NCBI RefSeq assembly: GCF_001420605.1 | Contig: NZ_LJIZ01000021.1 | Coordinates: 17,855 to 81,854, forward strand | Length of the DNA: 64,000 nt | From: Bacillus sp. FJAT-25509 | GTDB lineage: Bacteria > Bacillota > Bacilli > Bacillales > Bacillaceae_G | Direction of reading: 5' to 3' | Shown here: positions 1-8,766 of the stretch, piece by piece | Layout of the letters: every line of letters starts with the position of its first letter | Numbering within the stretch: the stretch's first letter is position 1 | Translations under genes and position numbers: made by a program | The notes under the pieces: model-generated | The model's input: only the letters and a program-made list of their open reading frames with translations | The model's database searches: none | Told to the model about the DNA's origin: nothing

Positions 1-212
1 CAGGTGTTATTCAAGGATTGATACAGTTGCCAGTATCTGCCTTTAAGGACGAAAGACATCAAAAAAGTATATTAATAATCCGCAAAAATGCAGAAAATAT
101 GAAGAAGCCAAAACAGGCTTTACTAGTTGATTTCCCTAAGTTATCGAATATGAAGGCAGTTGAAGATATTATGCTTCAAATGAACGAATGGTTTAAAGAA
201 AATTTACAATAA
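1..212 (+). CDS. ytxK: C-terminal fragment of YtxK-like methyltransferase
   Basis: Open reading frame entering from the left edge (first full codon at position 3) and stopping at 210–212, giving about 69 residues. The tail ends in an amphipathic helix-like stretch. There are no catalytic motifs in this piece, so the call rests mainly on synteny: in B. subtilis ytxK, a class I SAM-dependent (adenine-specific-like) methyltransferase gene, lies directly upstream of ackA on the same strand, as here. The gap to ackA is 90 bp and holds an ackA promoter. The protein family role is poorly defined. Confidence 0.6.
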   Translation, partial: GVIQGLIQLPVSAFKDERHQKSILIIRKNAENMKKPKQALLVDFPKLSNMKAVEDIMLQMNEWFKENLQ

Positions 213-241
213 TTGAACTTTTAAACACGTAAACTAATTTG

Positions 242-250
242 TGTTATAAT
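242..250 (+). promoter_or_regulatory. Extended -10 promoter of ackA
   Basis: TGTTATAAT is a perfect extended -10 element (TGnTATAAT), about 50 bp upstream of the ackA start. A weak -35 (TTAAAC, 221–226) sits 18 bp upstream. I found no convincing CcpA cre site here, although ackA is CcpA-activated in B. subtilis. Confidence 0.55.
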
Positions 251-302
251 AATTTCAGCTAAAAAAATATAACAGTTTCATGTTTAAAGGAGATGTAAAA
301 AC

Positions 303-1493
303 ATGGCAAATATTCTTGCTATTAATGCAGGTTCATCGTCATTAAAATTTCAATTAATTGAAATGCCTAGCGAAAAAGTACTTACAATTGGTTTAGTAGA
401 ACGTATCGGATTAAAGGATAGCGTTTTTGTTATTTCAGTAAACGGCGAAAAAATTAAAGAAGTAACTGATATTGCTGATCATTCTGTAGCAGTAAAAATG
501 CTTCTTGAAAAGCTAACAGGTTTAGGAATTATTTCTTCATTCGATGAAATTCATGGAGTTGGACATCGTGTAGTTCACGGTGGAGAATTATTTACAGATT
601 CTGCTTTAATTACTGAAGAAGTTGAACAACAAATTGATCAACTTTCAGATTTAGCACCGCTTCATAACCCAGCTAACCTAGTTGGTATTCGTGCATTTAA
701 AGAATTATTACCAAATATTCCTGCAGTAGCTGTATTTGATACTGCATTCCATCAAACAATGCCTGAAGAGTCTTACTTATATAGCTTACCTTATGAGTAC
801 TATAAACAATTTGGTATTCGTAAATATGGATTCCACGGTACATCTCATAAGTATGTAACAGAAAGAGCTGCTGAATTAATCGGTAAACCTCTTGAAGAAT
901 TAAGACTTATTTCATGTCACTTAGGAAATGGTGCAAGTATTGCTGCAGTTGAAGGTGGAAAATCAATCGATACTTCAATGGGATTCACTCCACTTGCTGG
1001 TGTAACAATGGGAACTCGTTCAGGTAACTTAGACCCAGCTTTAATTCCATTTATTATGGAAAAAACAGGTAAAACAGCTGAGGAAGTACTTGATGTATTA
1101 AATAAACAAAGTGGTATGCTTGGTATCTCTGGATTCTCAAGTGACTTACGTGATATTGAGACTGCAGCTGAAGAAGGTAATAAACGAGCTAAAATCGCTC
1201 AAAGTGTATTCATTGAACGTATCCACAAATATTTAGGTTCTTACGCTGCTCGTATGAAAGGCGTAGATGCAATTATTTTCACTGCGGGTATTGGTGAAAA
1301 TGGTCCGGAAATTCGTCAAGCCGTTTTAGAAGGTCTTGAATTTATGGGTGTTTATTTTGACCCAAGTAAAAATAACTTTAGAGGAAAAGAAGCTTTCATT
1401 AGCTTTGATCACTCTCCAGTTAAAGTAATCGTTATTCCTACTAATGAAGAAGTTGTAATCGCAAGAGATGTAGTACGAGTTGGAATGAAATAA
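303..1493 (+). CDS. ackA: Acetate kinase
   Basis: Cytosolic enzyme converting acetyl phosphate + ADP to acetate + ATP, the last step of overflow acetate production. The protein has 396 residues, the normal length. Visible family motifs: N-terminal [36 protein letters not shown] (phosphate loop), [10 protein letters not shown] and GIGENG near the C-terminus, as expected for the ASKHA fold. The ATG is preceded by an AAAGGAG ribosome site 8 bp away. It is monocistronic: own promoter upstream, strong terminator downstream. Its position after ytxK matches B. subtilis. Confidence 0.97.
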   Translation: MANILAINAGSSSLKFQLIEMPSEKVLTIGLVERIGLKDSVFVISVNGEKIKEVTDIADHSVAVKMLLEKLTGLGIISSFDEIHGVGHRVVHGGELFTDSALITEEVEQQIDQLSDLAPLHNPANLVGIRAFKELLPNIPAVAVFDTAFHQTMPEESYLYSLPYEYYKQFGIRKYGFHGTSHKYVTERAAELIGKPLEELRLISCHLGNGASIAAVEGGKSIDTSMGFTPLAGVTMGTRSGNLDPALIPFIMEKTGKTAEEVLDVLNKQSGMLGISGFSSDLRDIETAAEEGNKRAKIAQSVFIERIHKYLGSYAARMKGVDAIIFTAGIGENGPEIRQAVLEGLEFMGVYFDPSKNNFRGKEAFISFDHSPVKVIVIPTNEEVVIARDVVRVGMK

Positions 1494-1509
1494 TCTTTTA
1501 GTAAACATA

Positions 1510-1582
1510 AACGTAGAGCATACAAAAATAGATGACCTCATATTCTTAAGATGAGATCACTTTTTGGCTCTACGTTTTTTTA
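1510..1582 (+). terminator. Two-tier terminator after ackA
   Basis: AACGTAGAGC (1510–1519) pairs with GCTCTACGTT (1567–1576), followed by a T-run. An inner hairpin (about 1533–1559, one mismatch) lies within the loop. Confidence 0.75.
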
Positions 1583-1598
1583 TATTTGAGGTGATAGT

Positions 1599-2450
1599 AT
1601 GGATCAAATGAAAGAGTATAATCTATGGCTTGAACTTAACGAATTGATTGAAAAGAAACAACAACAGCAAAATTTAAATAAATTTGAATTGATGTATCAA
1701 AATGCTTCTAATTTTCTCCTCCAAAAAATACCTCAGAGTTATTCGAGTACTTTTAATGAATTTTTTTCAACTGCTTTTTTCCACACTCAATCTTTAATAC
1801 AAACAACAAAACAGTTTCAAGAAAAGAAATTAGATATTCTTAATCGAGCGCAAATTTTAAGAAGTGATATTAAGACAATAAGCGATTTAAGAAAGTTACC
1901 ATTAAGACAATTAAATTTCTTAGCTGAGCAAGAAATATCGAAAGCATTAATTGTCTCAAGTGTTCAAGGTGGTATAAGTGGAACTAGCTCAAAACTTGCT
2001 TTATTTGGCGATTTACCGGCATTATTATTTATTAATCTTAAAACGGTACAGGAAATAGCTCTTTGTTATGGATATGATGTAAGTATTCCAAAAGAGATGG
2101 AATGTAGCTTAAAAATATTACAAGGTGCAATTCTCCCATCAACTGAAAAATATGTTGTTTGGAGTAATTTAATGAATGATATTTTAAAGCATGAGGATTC
2201 TGACGTATTTGCAACTTGGGAAAATGAATTTAAGGGAGAAGGGGTTTATTACACAGTCATATTACAAATGTGCAAGTTATTAATGATCCATTCATTACGG
2301 AATAAAGTTTTAGGTGGTATTCCATTATTAGGCGTTTCTGTAGGGGCGAAATGGAATGAATCTTTTACAAAAAACGTATTAGAATATACAAAGAAATTTT
2401 ATCAATATCGTATATTATCGGAACGGGTAAATCAGGAACCAACAGATTAA
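1599..2450 (+). CDS. EcsC family protein
   Basis: Protein of 283 residues that I assign to the EcsC family (named after the third gene of the B. subtilis ecs locus). Features seen: a helical charged N-terminus, a central Gly/Ser/Ala-rich hydrophobic stretch (about residues 125–160) with GGISGTSSKLALFGDLPAL, and a second one near 240–255 (GGIPLLGVSVGAKWN). These fit a membrane-associated helical protein. RBS GAGGTGATAG precedes the ATG. It is flanked on both sides by terminators, so it is probably transcribed alone or by readthrough. EcsC's biochemical role is not established. Confidence 0.65.
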   Translation: MDQMKEYNLWLELNELIEKKQQQQNLNKFELMYQNASNFLLQKIPQSYSSTFNEFFSTAFFHTQSLIQTTKQFQEKKLDILNRAQILRSDIKTISDLRKLPLRQLNFLAEQEISKALIVSSVQGGISGTSSKLALFGDLPALLFINLKTVQEIALCYGYDVSIPKEMECSLKILQGAILPSTEKYVVWSNLMNDILKHEDSDVFATWENEFKGEGVYYTVILQMCKLLMIHSLRNKVLGGIPLLGVSVGAKWNESFTKNVLEYTKKFYQYRILSERVNQEPTD

Positions 2451-2463
2451 ATCATTATTAGAG

Positions 2464-2491
2464 AAGCTAACAAATCTACTGTTAGCTTTTT
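2464..2491 (+). terminator. Terminator after the EcsC gene
   Basis: AAGCTAACA / TGTTAGCTT stem with T-run. Nearly identical in stem and loop to the hairpin at 2838–2868. Confidence 0.75.
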
Positions 2492-2624
2492 AAGTGTGTA
2501 GAATGAGTGAAAACCGAAATACTTCGAACCTCCAATGGTCTATTTACTCTTAGTTCATCGAATACCCGTATGGTTGTAAACGAGTATATGGTATGCTAAA
2601 AGAAAACCATTCAAGGAGGCAATT

Positions 2625-2813
2625 ATGAAGCCTACATCAAGTTTTCAACTAGAACAATCTGTCGGGAAGTTACGAAAAGTGATAGACCAACTAAACAAGC
2701 AAATTAAAGAAGCATCTTCCGAAAAAGTTGCCAATGAAACCATCAGACTCAAAGAGGAACTAAAAACAATCGGAGACACGCTTTTACAAATTCAAAAGCG
2801 CGAAAATGAATAA
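2625..2813 (+). CDS. Small coiled-coil protein, unknown function
   Basis: A 62-residue, highly charged protein (Lys/Glu/Gln rich) with a heptad-like pattern through most of its length, so a short coiled coil is likely. No signal peptide, Cys or membrane segment. An excellent RBS (AAGGAGGC, 2613–2620) sits 5 bp before the ATG, which is the main reason to accept this short gene. Terminators lie on both sides, so it is a monocistronic unit. I do not recognise a family. Confidence 0.65.
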   Translation: MKPTSSFQLEQSVGKLRKVIDQLNKQIKEASSEKVANETIRLKEELKTIGDTLLQIQKRENE

Positions 2814-2837
2814 ACAAAATAATAGTGATACAGAAAA

Positions 2838-2868
2838 AAAGCTAACAAATTTATTGTTAGCTTTTTAA
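2838..2868. terminator. Bidirectional terminator
   Basis: AAAAGCTAACA / TGTTAGCTTTTT stem with A-run upstream and T-run downstream. It can serve the small gene on the + strand and the convergent minus-strand gene, whose stop lies at its edge. Confidence 0.75.
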
Positions 2869-3188
2869 CCATGTATTTTTGTATCATTCGATATTTGTTG
2901 GTTACTTCTAAACCAAATCCAAAGATCATTAATAACTGATGCTAAATCTGCAATTTCAGAATTTAATTTACAGCTCAAAGAAAAATCTGATTCATGATTT
3001 AATTGTTCTTGTTTATGATTAATCGAAAACTCTAAACGCTTAATTTGATCAGGTATTCCACCACGTATATATTCCCATTCCGTAAGAATCATTTGTTGTT
3101 GGTCGTGAGAGTAATCTTCCCAATCTAAATTTAGGCTGGGTAGAAAAATACCTAATCGTTCATCGTATGAAAAATAATCTTGTAACAT
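2865..3188 (-). CDS. Conserved hypothetical protein, 107 aa
   Basis: A soluble 107-residue protein. It has an acidic, aromatic-rich N-terminus (YFSYDERLGIFLPSLNLDW), then a helical region with QIKRLEFSIN and a Cys in LSCKLNSEIADL, ending in an LWIWF segment. The layout suggests a small helical cytosolic protein. The ATG has a good RBS (AGAGGTGGAG), and a TATAAT -10 lies at 3211–3216 on the same strand. No catalytic motif seen and no function assigned. It is convergent with the preceding small gene and shares its terminator. Confidence 0.65.
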   Translation of the reverse strand: MLQDYFSYDERLGIFLPSLNLDWEDYSHDQQQMILTEWEYIRGGIPDQIKRLEFSINHKQEQLNHESDFSLSCKLNSEIADLASVINDLWIWFRSNQQISNDTKIHG

Positions 3189-3560
3189 TTTTACTCCACC
3201 TCTTGACTATATTATACATTGAAAAAAATATGTGAAACATATTGATTTTTAAATTTCTAGATTTGCGAGATAAAAATTGTTTGTAAAAAGCCTAAAATCT
3301 AAAAATAAAAATTATTAAAATAAAAGGAAAATAATTCATAATAATAGAAAACATAGTTATCTTTTAATAAAATAATCTTACTAAATTAAAGATATATGTA
3401 TAAGATAATGACATAATTTTTAAAGGATAGGTCTTTTGGCTTAAATAACCTTTTAAAAAGGTTAATGAGAATAGAATTTACAAATACATACAATTGATTG
3501 ATTTATCTAGATGATTTTCACAAATATATAAAATTATTTAGACTTGAAAGGAAGAGTTTT
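3189..3560. other. AT-rich intergenic region with a palindrome
   Basis: 372 bp, very AT-rich. It holds the minus-strand promoter region at its left (TATAAT at 3211–3216 on the minus strand). A near-perfect 19-bp palindrome (3446–3464) lies about 100 bp before the ytkK start. No ORF was recognised. Confidence 0.5.
3446..3464. promoter_or_regulatory. 19-bp palindrome upstream of ytkK
   Basis: TAACCTTTT-A-AAAAGGTTA: two perfect 9-base arms around a single central base. There is no T-run, so it is not a terminator. It could be an operator for a dimeric regulator, but I cannot name one. Confidence 0.35.
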
Positions 3561-4334
3561 ATGAGGCATGCTGTCATTACGGCAGGATCGAAGGGGTTAG
3601 GGAAGAAAGTAACTGAAGCATTTTTAAACGAAGGTTATTCAGTAACTGTTACGTACTTTTCTGATGAACAAGCTGTCAAAGAGCGAAAAGAAGAATGGAA
3701 GGATTATTTGGACCGAATTCTTTTTGTAAAAGGTGATATTTGCGATAAACAATTTATTAATGGGATTGTCTCAAAAACGATGGAGAAATTCGGTAGGGTT
3801 GATTGTCTGATCAATAATGCTGGTCCGTATTTATTTAACCGTAAAAAACTGGCCGACTACACTGATGAAGAGTGGGAATACTTGATGTATGGAAATTTGC
3901 ACAGCGTGTTTTATCTTTTAAAGCAAATTATTCCAATTATGAGAAAGCAGAAATATGGCCGAATAATTAATTATGGATTTCAAGGTGCCAACTCAGCTTC
4001 GGGATGGATTTATCGTTCTGCATTCAGCGCAGCTAAAGTAGGGCTAGTTTCATTAACGAAAACAATAGCCTATGAGGAAGCTGAAAACGGTATAACTTCG
4101 AATATGATTTGTCCAGGAGATATCGTTGGTGATATGAAAGAAGCAAGTCAAACTGAGGCAAGTAAGGATGGAAAAGGTCTTGCACCAGTTGGAAGATCTG
4201 GCACTGGAGAAGATATAGCAAGAATGGTGCAATTTTTGTGTAAGGAAGAGTCTGATTTTATAACGGGTGATATATTTGAAATCACTGGTGGTTTAGATGT
4301 CATTAATAAATACAGACATATTCCATTATCATAA
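3561..4334 (+). CDS. ytkK: SDR family protein YtkK
   Basis: Short-chain dehydrogenase/reductase of 257 residues, related to FabG and orthologous in position to B. subtilis ytkK. The Rossmann motif is TAGSKGLG (7–14, Ala replacing the usual Gly in TGG) and the NNAG motif is at 85–88. The YxxxK position reads F155-S-A-A-K159, so the usual catalytic Tyr is Phe; a Tyr lies at 151, eight residues before the Lys. The classical Ser is also unclear. It may bind NAD(P) without standard reductase chemistry. Start chosen at 3561, after GAAAGGAAG; an in-frame upstream start at 3498 lacks an RBS and would add 21 non-family residues. Confidence 0.85.
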   Translation: MRHAVITAGSKGLGKKVTEAFLNEGYSVTVTYFSDEQAVKERKEEWKDYLDRILFVKGDICDKQFINGIVSKTMEKFGRVDCLINNAGPYLFNRKKLADYTDEEWEYLMYGNLHSVFYLLKQIIPIMRKQKYGRIINYGFQGANSASGWIYRSAFSAAKVGLVSLTKTIAYEEAENGITSNMICPGDIVGDMKEASQTEASKDGKGLAPVGRSGTGEDIARMVQFLCKEESDFITGDIFEITGGLDVINKYRHIPLS

Positions 4335-4410
4335 GAAATCATGGGACAATTCCATTTTTAAAGCATAATTTATAGTAAAAAAGATTCTGAATTTATTTTT
4401 ATTAAACGAA

Positions 4411-4453
4411 ATTAAGCGTTTTCATTTTCTGCACATATGTTTTGTGTTAATAT
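4411..4453 (+). promoter_or_regulatory. Promoter region of ald with cre-like site
   Basis: An extended -10, TGTTAATAT (4445–4453), lies about 75 bp upstream of ald. ATTAAGCGTTTTCA (4411–4424) matches the inverted CcpA cre consensus at 12 of 14 positions and would sit at the -35 side. The CcpA assignment is tentative. Confidence 0.35.
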
Positions 4454-4528
4454 AAAAATGTATTAATTTTTACTAAATAGAGCTCATCCTAAGAGGCACG
4501 AATTAAATATATTTCAGGGGGAAATAAC

Positions 4529-5662
4529 ATGCGTATTGGGGTACCAAAAGAAATAAAAAACAACGAAAATCGTGTAGCAATGACACCAGCTGGAGTAATG
4601 AACCTAGTTGGACATGGACATTCAGTTTATATTGAAACAAATGCAGGAATTGGTTCAGGATTTACAAATGAAGAATACGTAAATGCTGGCGCAACAATTG
4701 TTGAAACAGCTGAAGAGGCTTGGAATAATGAAATGGTTATGAAAGTTAAAGAACCAATTCCAAGCGAATATGGATATTTCCGTGAAGGATTAATTTTATT
4801 CACATACTTACATTTAGCTCCAGAGCCTGAATTAACTAAGGCTTTAATTGATAATAAAGTAGTAGGAATTGCTTACGAAACTGTACAAGTTGGCAATACA
4901 TTACCGTTATTAACTCCAATGAGTGAAGTAGCAGGACGTATGTCAGCTCAAATCGGTGCTCAATTCCTTGAGAAAAATAAAGGCGGAAAAGGTATTTTAT
5001 TAGGTGGAGTACCAGGAGTACGTCGTGGAAATGTTACAATCATTGGTGGTGGTGTAGCAGGAACAAATGCTGCTAAAGTAGCTGTTGGTCTTGGTGCTCA
5101 TGTAACGATGATTGACTTAAATCCAGATCGTTTACGTCAATTAGATGATATTTTTGGTCATCAAATTACGACTTTAATGTCAAACCCTTACAATATTGCT
5201 GAAGCGGTTAAAGAATCTGATCTTGTAATCGGTGCAGTATTAATTCCAGGTGCAAAAGCACCAAAACTTGTAACAAAAGAAATGATCGAATCAATGGAAC
5301 CAGGTTCAGTTGTAGTTGATATTGCAATTGACCAAGGTGGTATTTTCGATACAACAGATCGTATTACAACTCATGATTTCCCAACATATGAGAAGCATGG
5401 AGTAGTACACTACGCTGTAGCAAACATGCCTGGTGCAGTACCTCGTACTTCTACAATGGCATTAACAAATGTTACAGTACCTTATGCAGTTCAAATTGCA
5501 AACAAAGGTTATCAAAAAGCTTGCTTAGATAACTCTGCATTATTCAAAGGTATTAATACACTTGATGGATATGTAACATACGAAGCAGTAGCGGAAGCTC
5601 ACGGCTTAGAATACAAAGAAGCAACTACTTTATTACAAGGTACTTCTGTTTCTACAAACTAA
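4529..5662 (+). CDS. ald: Alanine dehydrogenase
   Basis: NAD-dependent oxidative deamination of L-alanine to pyruvate and ammonium; important for alanine use and sporulation in bacilli. 377 residues, full length. Motifs: N-terminal [21 protein letters not shown] (substrate Lys), YLHLAPEP (catalytic His region), the nucleotide-binding [11 protein letters not shown] followed by an acidic residue (MIDLN), and [14 protein letters not shown] (CAGGGGGAAA) precedes the ATG at 4529. Monocistronic, ending at a strong terminator. Confidence 0.97.
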   Translation: MRIGVPKEIKNNENRVAMTPAGVMNLVGHGHSVYIETNAGIGSGFTNEEYVNAGATIVETAEEAWNNEMVMKVKEPIPSEYGYFREGLILFTYLHLAPEPELTKALIDNKVVGIAYETVQVGNTLPLLTPMSEVAGRMSAQIGAQFLEKNKGGKGILLGGVPGVRRGNVTIIGGGVAGTNAAKVAVGLGAHVTMIDLNPDRLRQLDDIFGHQITTLMSNPYNIAEAVKESDLVIGAVLIPGAKAPKLVTKEMIESMEPGSVVVDIAIDQGGIFDTTDRITTHDFPTYEKHGVVHYAVANMPGAVPRTSTMALTNVTVPYAVQIANKGYQKACLDNSALFKGINTLDGYVTYEAVAEAHGLEYKEATTLLQGTSVSTN

Positions 5663-5670
5663 TAAAAAGA

Positions 5671-5706
5671 AAAATCCCTTTATCGATGATGGTAAAGGGA
5701 TTTTAT
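5671..5706 (+). terminator. Terminator after ald
   Basis: AAAATCCCTTTA (5671–5682) / TAAAGGGATTTT (5693–5704) hairpin with a T-rich tail. Confidence 0.85.
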
Positions 5707-5793
5707 TTTATTCACAATTCCAATAACATTCATTTTATATTTATAGTAAAATGATATTATAATTTCCATTTTATGTAAAAAGGAGTGAGGATA

Positions 5794-6078
5794 TTGGAAT
5801 TTATTTTTATACTTATTTTTCTAATTGCAGGTGTTTTCGGGTTTAACTGGCTAATGGGTTATCGTAATCAAAATATTACATTAGATTTAGATGAGCGTTA
5901 TTTAAATCTGAATGAATATGCGAAGGCTGTGAAGGCTGAGCTAGAAAGCCAAGGTAAAACAGTTGATTACAGAGGAAATAGACTTTTTATAATAAATGGC
6001 AAACAGTATCATCTAATTGAACGAAATGTATCAATGGGTGGTGTTCCGTTACAACATACAATCCTTCAAAAAGTATAA
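5794..6078 (+). CDS. Small membrane-anchored protein, unknown
   Basis: A 94-residue protein with one N-terminal hydrophobic helix (about residues 2–20), followed by a soluble domain of about 70 residues with predicted mixed helix and strand. Start chosen as TTG at 5794: the RBS AAAGGAGTGAGG (5778–5790) ends just before it, while the in-frame GTG at 5785 lies inside the RBS. It is probably N-in/C-out or a short signal anchor. In B. subtilis this neighbourhood carries small genes of unknown function (ytzD), but I cannot confirm orthology. Confidence 0.7.
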   Translation: MEFIFILIFLIAGVFGFNWLMGYRNQNITLDLDERYLNLNEYAKAVKAELESQGKTVDYRGNRLFIINGKQYHLIERNVSMGGVPLQHTILQKV

Positions 6079-6080
6079 TG

Positions 6081-6120
6081 AAAAACCCCTTTCTCCATCT
6101 TAATGAAGAAAGGGGTTTTT
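6081..6120. terminator. Bidirectional terminator
   Basis: Perfect AAAAACCCCTTTCT (6081–6094) / AGAAAGGGGTTTTT (6107–6120). It works for the small + strand gene and the convergent acetyltransferase. Confidence 0.85.
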
Positions 6121-6129
6121 ATTTGGTAT

Positions 6130-6663
6130 TTAAACCTGACTCAAATTATATTCTTCTTTCAAAATGCTATATTGATACATATCATGATGAGCGCCTTTAA
6201 AAAACTCATGCTTGCGCAATATACCATCTAATTGAAAGCCTAATTTTGTAAGGCAATTTTGTGAAGCGATATTAAATTCGTATACTTCACCGTATATTTT
6301 TACGAGTTTTAATTCATTAAAAGCATAATTTAGTAGATAGTTTAATGCAAATGAACCTATTCCTTTCTTTTGCATTGATTGATCCCCAATTACGATTCCA
6401 AAAGCGGCATGATTATTCTCTTGATCAAGATTTCCTAATTCAATTCTTCCAACACAAATACCATTGTATTCGATTGTGAACAAACGGAGATTAGGTTTAA
6501 GTCCGTCAAAATATTTTTCATAGCCTTGTACCATTTCATCTAAAGAACGTGGCTTTTCTATTCCTACAAGCTTACCAATCTCATCATCACATTCCCATTT
6601 ATGCATAATAGGGATATCTGATGGAAGTACTTGTCGGATATTTATTAATTGGCCTTGATTCAT
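6130..6663 (-). CDS. GNAT family N-acetyltransferase
   Basis: 177 residues, RimJ/RimL-like GNAT fold. Seen: an N-terminal IRQVLPSDIPIMHKWE start of the fold, VGRIELGNLD strand, the acetyl-CoA pyrophosphate loop in QSMQKKGIGSFAL (Q-x-x-G-x-G/A type, about residues 95–107), and the C-terminal signature ASQNCLTKLGFQLDG (motif B). Substrate unknown. It starts 1 bp after the stop of the M24 peptidase gene, so the two are translated from one mRNA, probably coupled. It ends at the bidirectional terminator. Confidence 0.85.
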   Translation of the reverse strand: MNQGQLINIRQVLPSDIPIMHKWECDDEIGKLVGIEKPRSLDEMVQGYEKYFDGLKPNLRLFTIEYNGICVGRIELGNLDQENNHAAFGIVIGDQSMQKKGIGSFALNYLLNYAFNELKLVKIYGEVYEFNIASQNCLTKLGFQLDGILRKHEFFKGAHHDMYQYSILKEEYNLSQV

Positions 6664-6664
6664 A

Positions 6665-7759
6665 TTATAGGATGATTAATTCTTTAGGGAACTTTGTTAA
6701 AGTTATTGCACCAGTTTCTGTAATAACGATATCATCTTCAATACGAACTCCACCAACATTTGGCACATAGATTCCTGGTTCAATTGTATATGACATACCA
6801 GTTTTAATAATATCAGTATTTGAATCATTTACTGATGGGTAATCGTGGATGCCAATACCTAAACCGTGACCAATACGGTGAACGAAATATTCGCCATATC
6901 CAGCGTCTGTGATGATTTGACGAGCAGCGCGATCAACATTTCCTAATATCTCACCTGGTTTACTTACTTCGATTGCAGCAAGTTGACCTTTTAAAACGGT
7001 TTCATAAATTTCTCGTTGTTGTTCATTTGGTTGACCAAACATTACTGTACGAGTAATATCTGAGCAATATCCATCAACGATAAAACCTAAGTCCATAAGT
7101 ACGAAATCACCTTTTTTAATTGGGTTTGTACCTGGATTTCCATGTGGTAACGCTGAGTTTGCACCAGTTAAAATTAACGTGCTAAATGATGTTTTAGAAA
7201 TGCCTTTTTTCTTCATTTCGTATTCCATTTCAGCAATTAAATCCATTTCTGTTTTGCCTTCAGCAATACGATCAACAATAATTTGGCAAGCCATGTCAGC
7301 CGCTTCAGCAGCAACTTGCATACGACGAATTTCTTCACTATCTTTAATTAAACGTAAGTCATGTAATTTTTCTTCAGCTGCAAGGAATTGCACTCCAGGG
7401 AAAAGTTGTACTAATCTTTCATAGCGGCCAACAAGAAGATGCTCTTTTTCGATCGCCATACGATTTACTGTAATATTACGTTTTGCTAATGATTCTTGTA
7501 TCATTGCCCAAGGATCTTGACTATCATTAAAGCCGATTACGTCATATTTCCAGCCAGCATTTTGTACATGTCCAACTTCCATTTGTGGACATACAAGAAT
7601 AGGCTCTTCATTTGGAAATACAAGACAAGCTAAAAGACGCTCATGTGGATTACAATGGAAATTAGTTAAATAAAATACGTTCTCAGTAGATGTAATAAAT
7701 CCTAGTTGAATATCTTGCTCTTTTAACCAAGTTGATAGATTTTGTATACGGTGTTCCAT
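6665..7759 (-). CDS. Xaa-Pro aminopeptidase/dipeptidase (M24)
   Basis: M24 family metallopeptidase with creatinase-like N-domain, 364 residues. It cleaves peptides with proline at the second position, using two divalent metals. The five metal ligands are visible in order: two Asp in MDLGFIVDGYCSDITRTV, His in HRIGHGLGIGIHD, Glu in YTIEPGIYV, Glu in VRIEDDIVITE. The B. subtilis counterparts are the PapA/PapB/YkvY group; I cannot pick one. The start is placed at 7759 because GAAAGGATG is the RBS; an in-frame ATG at 7768 overlaps that RBS. First gene of a two-gene operon with the GNAT gene. Confidence 0.88.
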   Translation of the reverse strand: MEHRIQNLSTWLKEQDIQLGFITSTENVFYLTNFHCNPHERLLACLVFPNEEPILVCPQMEVGHVQNAGWKYDVIGFNDSQDPWAMIQESLAKRNITVNRMAIEKEHLLVGRYERLVQLFPGVQFLAAEEKLHDLRLIKDSEEIRRMQVAAEAADMACQIIVDRIAEGKTEMDLIAEMEYEMKKKGISKTSFSTLILTGANSALPHGNPGTNPIKKGDFVLMDLGFIVDGYCSDITRTVMFGQPNEQQREIYETVLKGQLAAIEVSKPGEILGNVDRAARQIITDAGYGEYFVHRIGHGLGIGIHDYPSVNDSNTDIIKTGMSYTIEPGIYVPNVGGVRIEDDIVITETGAITLTKFPKELIIL

Positions 7760-7883
7760 TTGTAACATCCTTTCTTAAAAAACAAATTACTGCAATAAAC
7801 AAAAAAAGTCTTTACAGTTTATAACACTCTTATTTTATCATTTTTTATCGAATTTCGTAAAATAGTTAACTTATTTCTTATTT

Positions 7884-7910
7884 TTGAAATAGAAAATAAT
7901 CTGTTAAAAT
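7884..7910 (+). promoter_or_regulatory. Promoter of ytkL
   Basis: Extended -10 TGTTAAAAT (7902–7910). A TTGAAA at 7884–7889 gives a short 15-bp spacer; the alternative TTTTTG at 7881 gives 18. The TTG start of ytkL follows about 40 bp downstream. Confidence 0.5.
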
Positions 7911-7949
7911 GTGGTAGAGACTAATTTTATAATAAAGGAGCGACTTCAT

Positions 7950-8636
7950 TTGAAAATTACATATTTTGGGCACAGTGTTATTTTAGTAGAACAAGGTCAA
8001 GATTCAATTATTATTGACCCATTTATTAACGGCAATCCACATACTAATGTAAAAGTAGAAAATATTAAAGTGAATTATATTTATGTAACACATGGTCATG
8101 GTGATCATTTAGGTGACACAGTTGAACTAGCAAAACGAAATGATGCAACTGTTATTGCTCCTGTGGAATTAGCAACTTGGATCTCGTGGCAAGGTGTCAA
8201 AGTTGTCCCTATGCATATCGGGGGAGAAAAAGAGTTTTCATTTGGTAAATTAAAATTAGTAGAAGCAATCCATGGTTCAAGTATTGTTGATGAAGAAAAT
8301 AAACAAATAATTAATGTAGGACCACCATCAGGCGTTTTATTAAAAATAGCTGGTAAAACAATTTATCATGCTGGTGATACTGCATTATACAGAGGAATGA
8401 AAACTTTAGGTGAGTATGAGAATATCGATATAGCATATTTACCAATTGGTAATCATTTTACAATGGGAATCGATGATGCAGTAATTGCTTCTGAATGGAT
8501 TAATGCACAGCAAGTAATTCCGATGCATTATAATACATTTCCACCAATCCAAGTAGACCCAAATGAGTTCCTTGCAAAATTACCAAAGAAAAATGGTTTC
8601 ATTCATGAGCCAAATACAACAATTTCACTATTGTAG
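7950..8636 (+). CDS. ytkL: Metal-dependent hydrolase YtkL (UPF0173)
   Basis: Metallo-beta-lactamase-fold hydrolase of 228 residues, UPF0173 family. Motifs: KITYFGHSVILVE at the start, the metal-binding THGHGDHLGD (HxHxDH), HAGDTALY (metal Asp), PIGNHFTMG and a late His in PMHYNTFP. Substrate not known. The start is TTG at 7950, placed 10 bp after AAAGGAGCG; the ORF extends to a GTG at 7911 but that has no RBS and adds residues before the conserved MKITY. Its place near ytkK and ytoI matches B. subtilis. It ends at a clean terminator. Confidence 0.92.
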   Translation: MKITYFGHSVILVEQGQDSIIIDPFINGNPHTNVKVENIKVNYIYVTHGHGDHLGDTVELAKRNDATVIAPVELATWISWQGVKVVPMHIGGEKEFSFGKLKLVEAIHGSSIVDEENKQIINVGPPSGVLLKIAGKTIYHAGDTALYRGMKTLGEYENIDIAYLPIGNHFTMGIDDAVIASEWINAQQVIPMHYNTFPPIQVDPNEFLAKLPKKNGFIHEPNTTISLL

Positions 8637-8673
8637 TATAGGCAATCGAAAAAAATATTAGTACAGTTTTAGT

Positions 8674-8697
8674 AGCACGTTGAAACGTGCTTTTTTT
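8674..8697 (+). terminator. Terminator after ytkL
   Basis: AGCACGTT-GA-AACGTGCT followed by seven T. Confidence 0.9.
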
Positions 8698-8766
8698 CAT
8701 GGTATGAATTGTTATATAATAGTTAATAAAAATATTAATACAACCATTGAAAGCTTGGTGAGGTAA

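Noticed and set aside
213..302. CcpA cre site before ackA
   Set aside because: Expected from B. subtilis, but no sequence near the consensus TGWAANCGNTNWCA is present.
1326..1541. Minus-strand ORF over the ackA 3' end
   Set aside because: Lies inside a clear gene and its terminator, without RBS or similarity.
3498..3560. Upstream start for YtkK adding 21 residues
   Set aside because: No RBS at 3498, and the family N-terminus begins at MRHAVITAG (3561).
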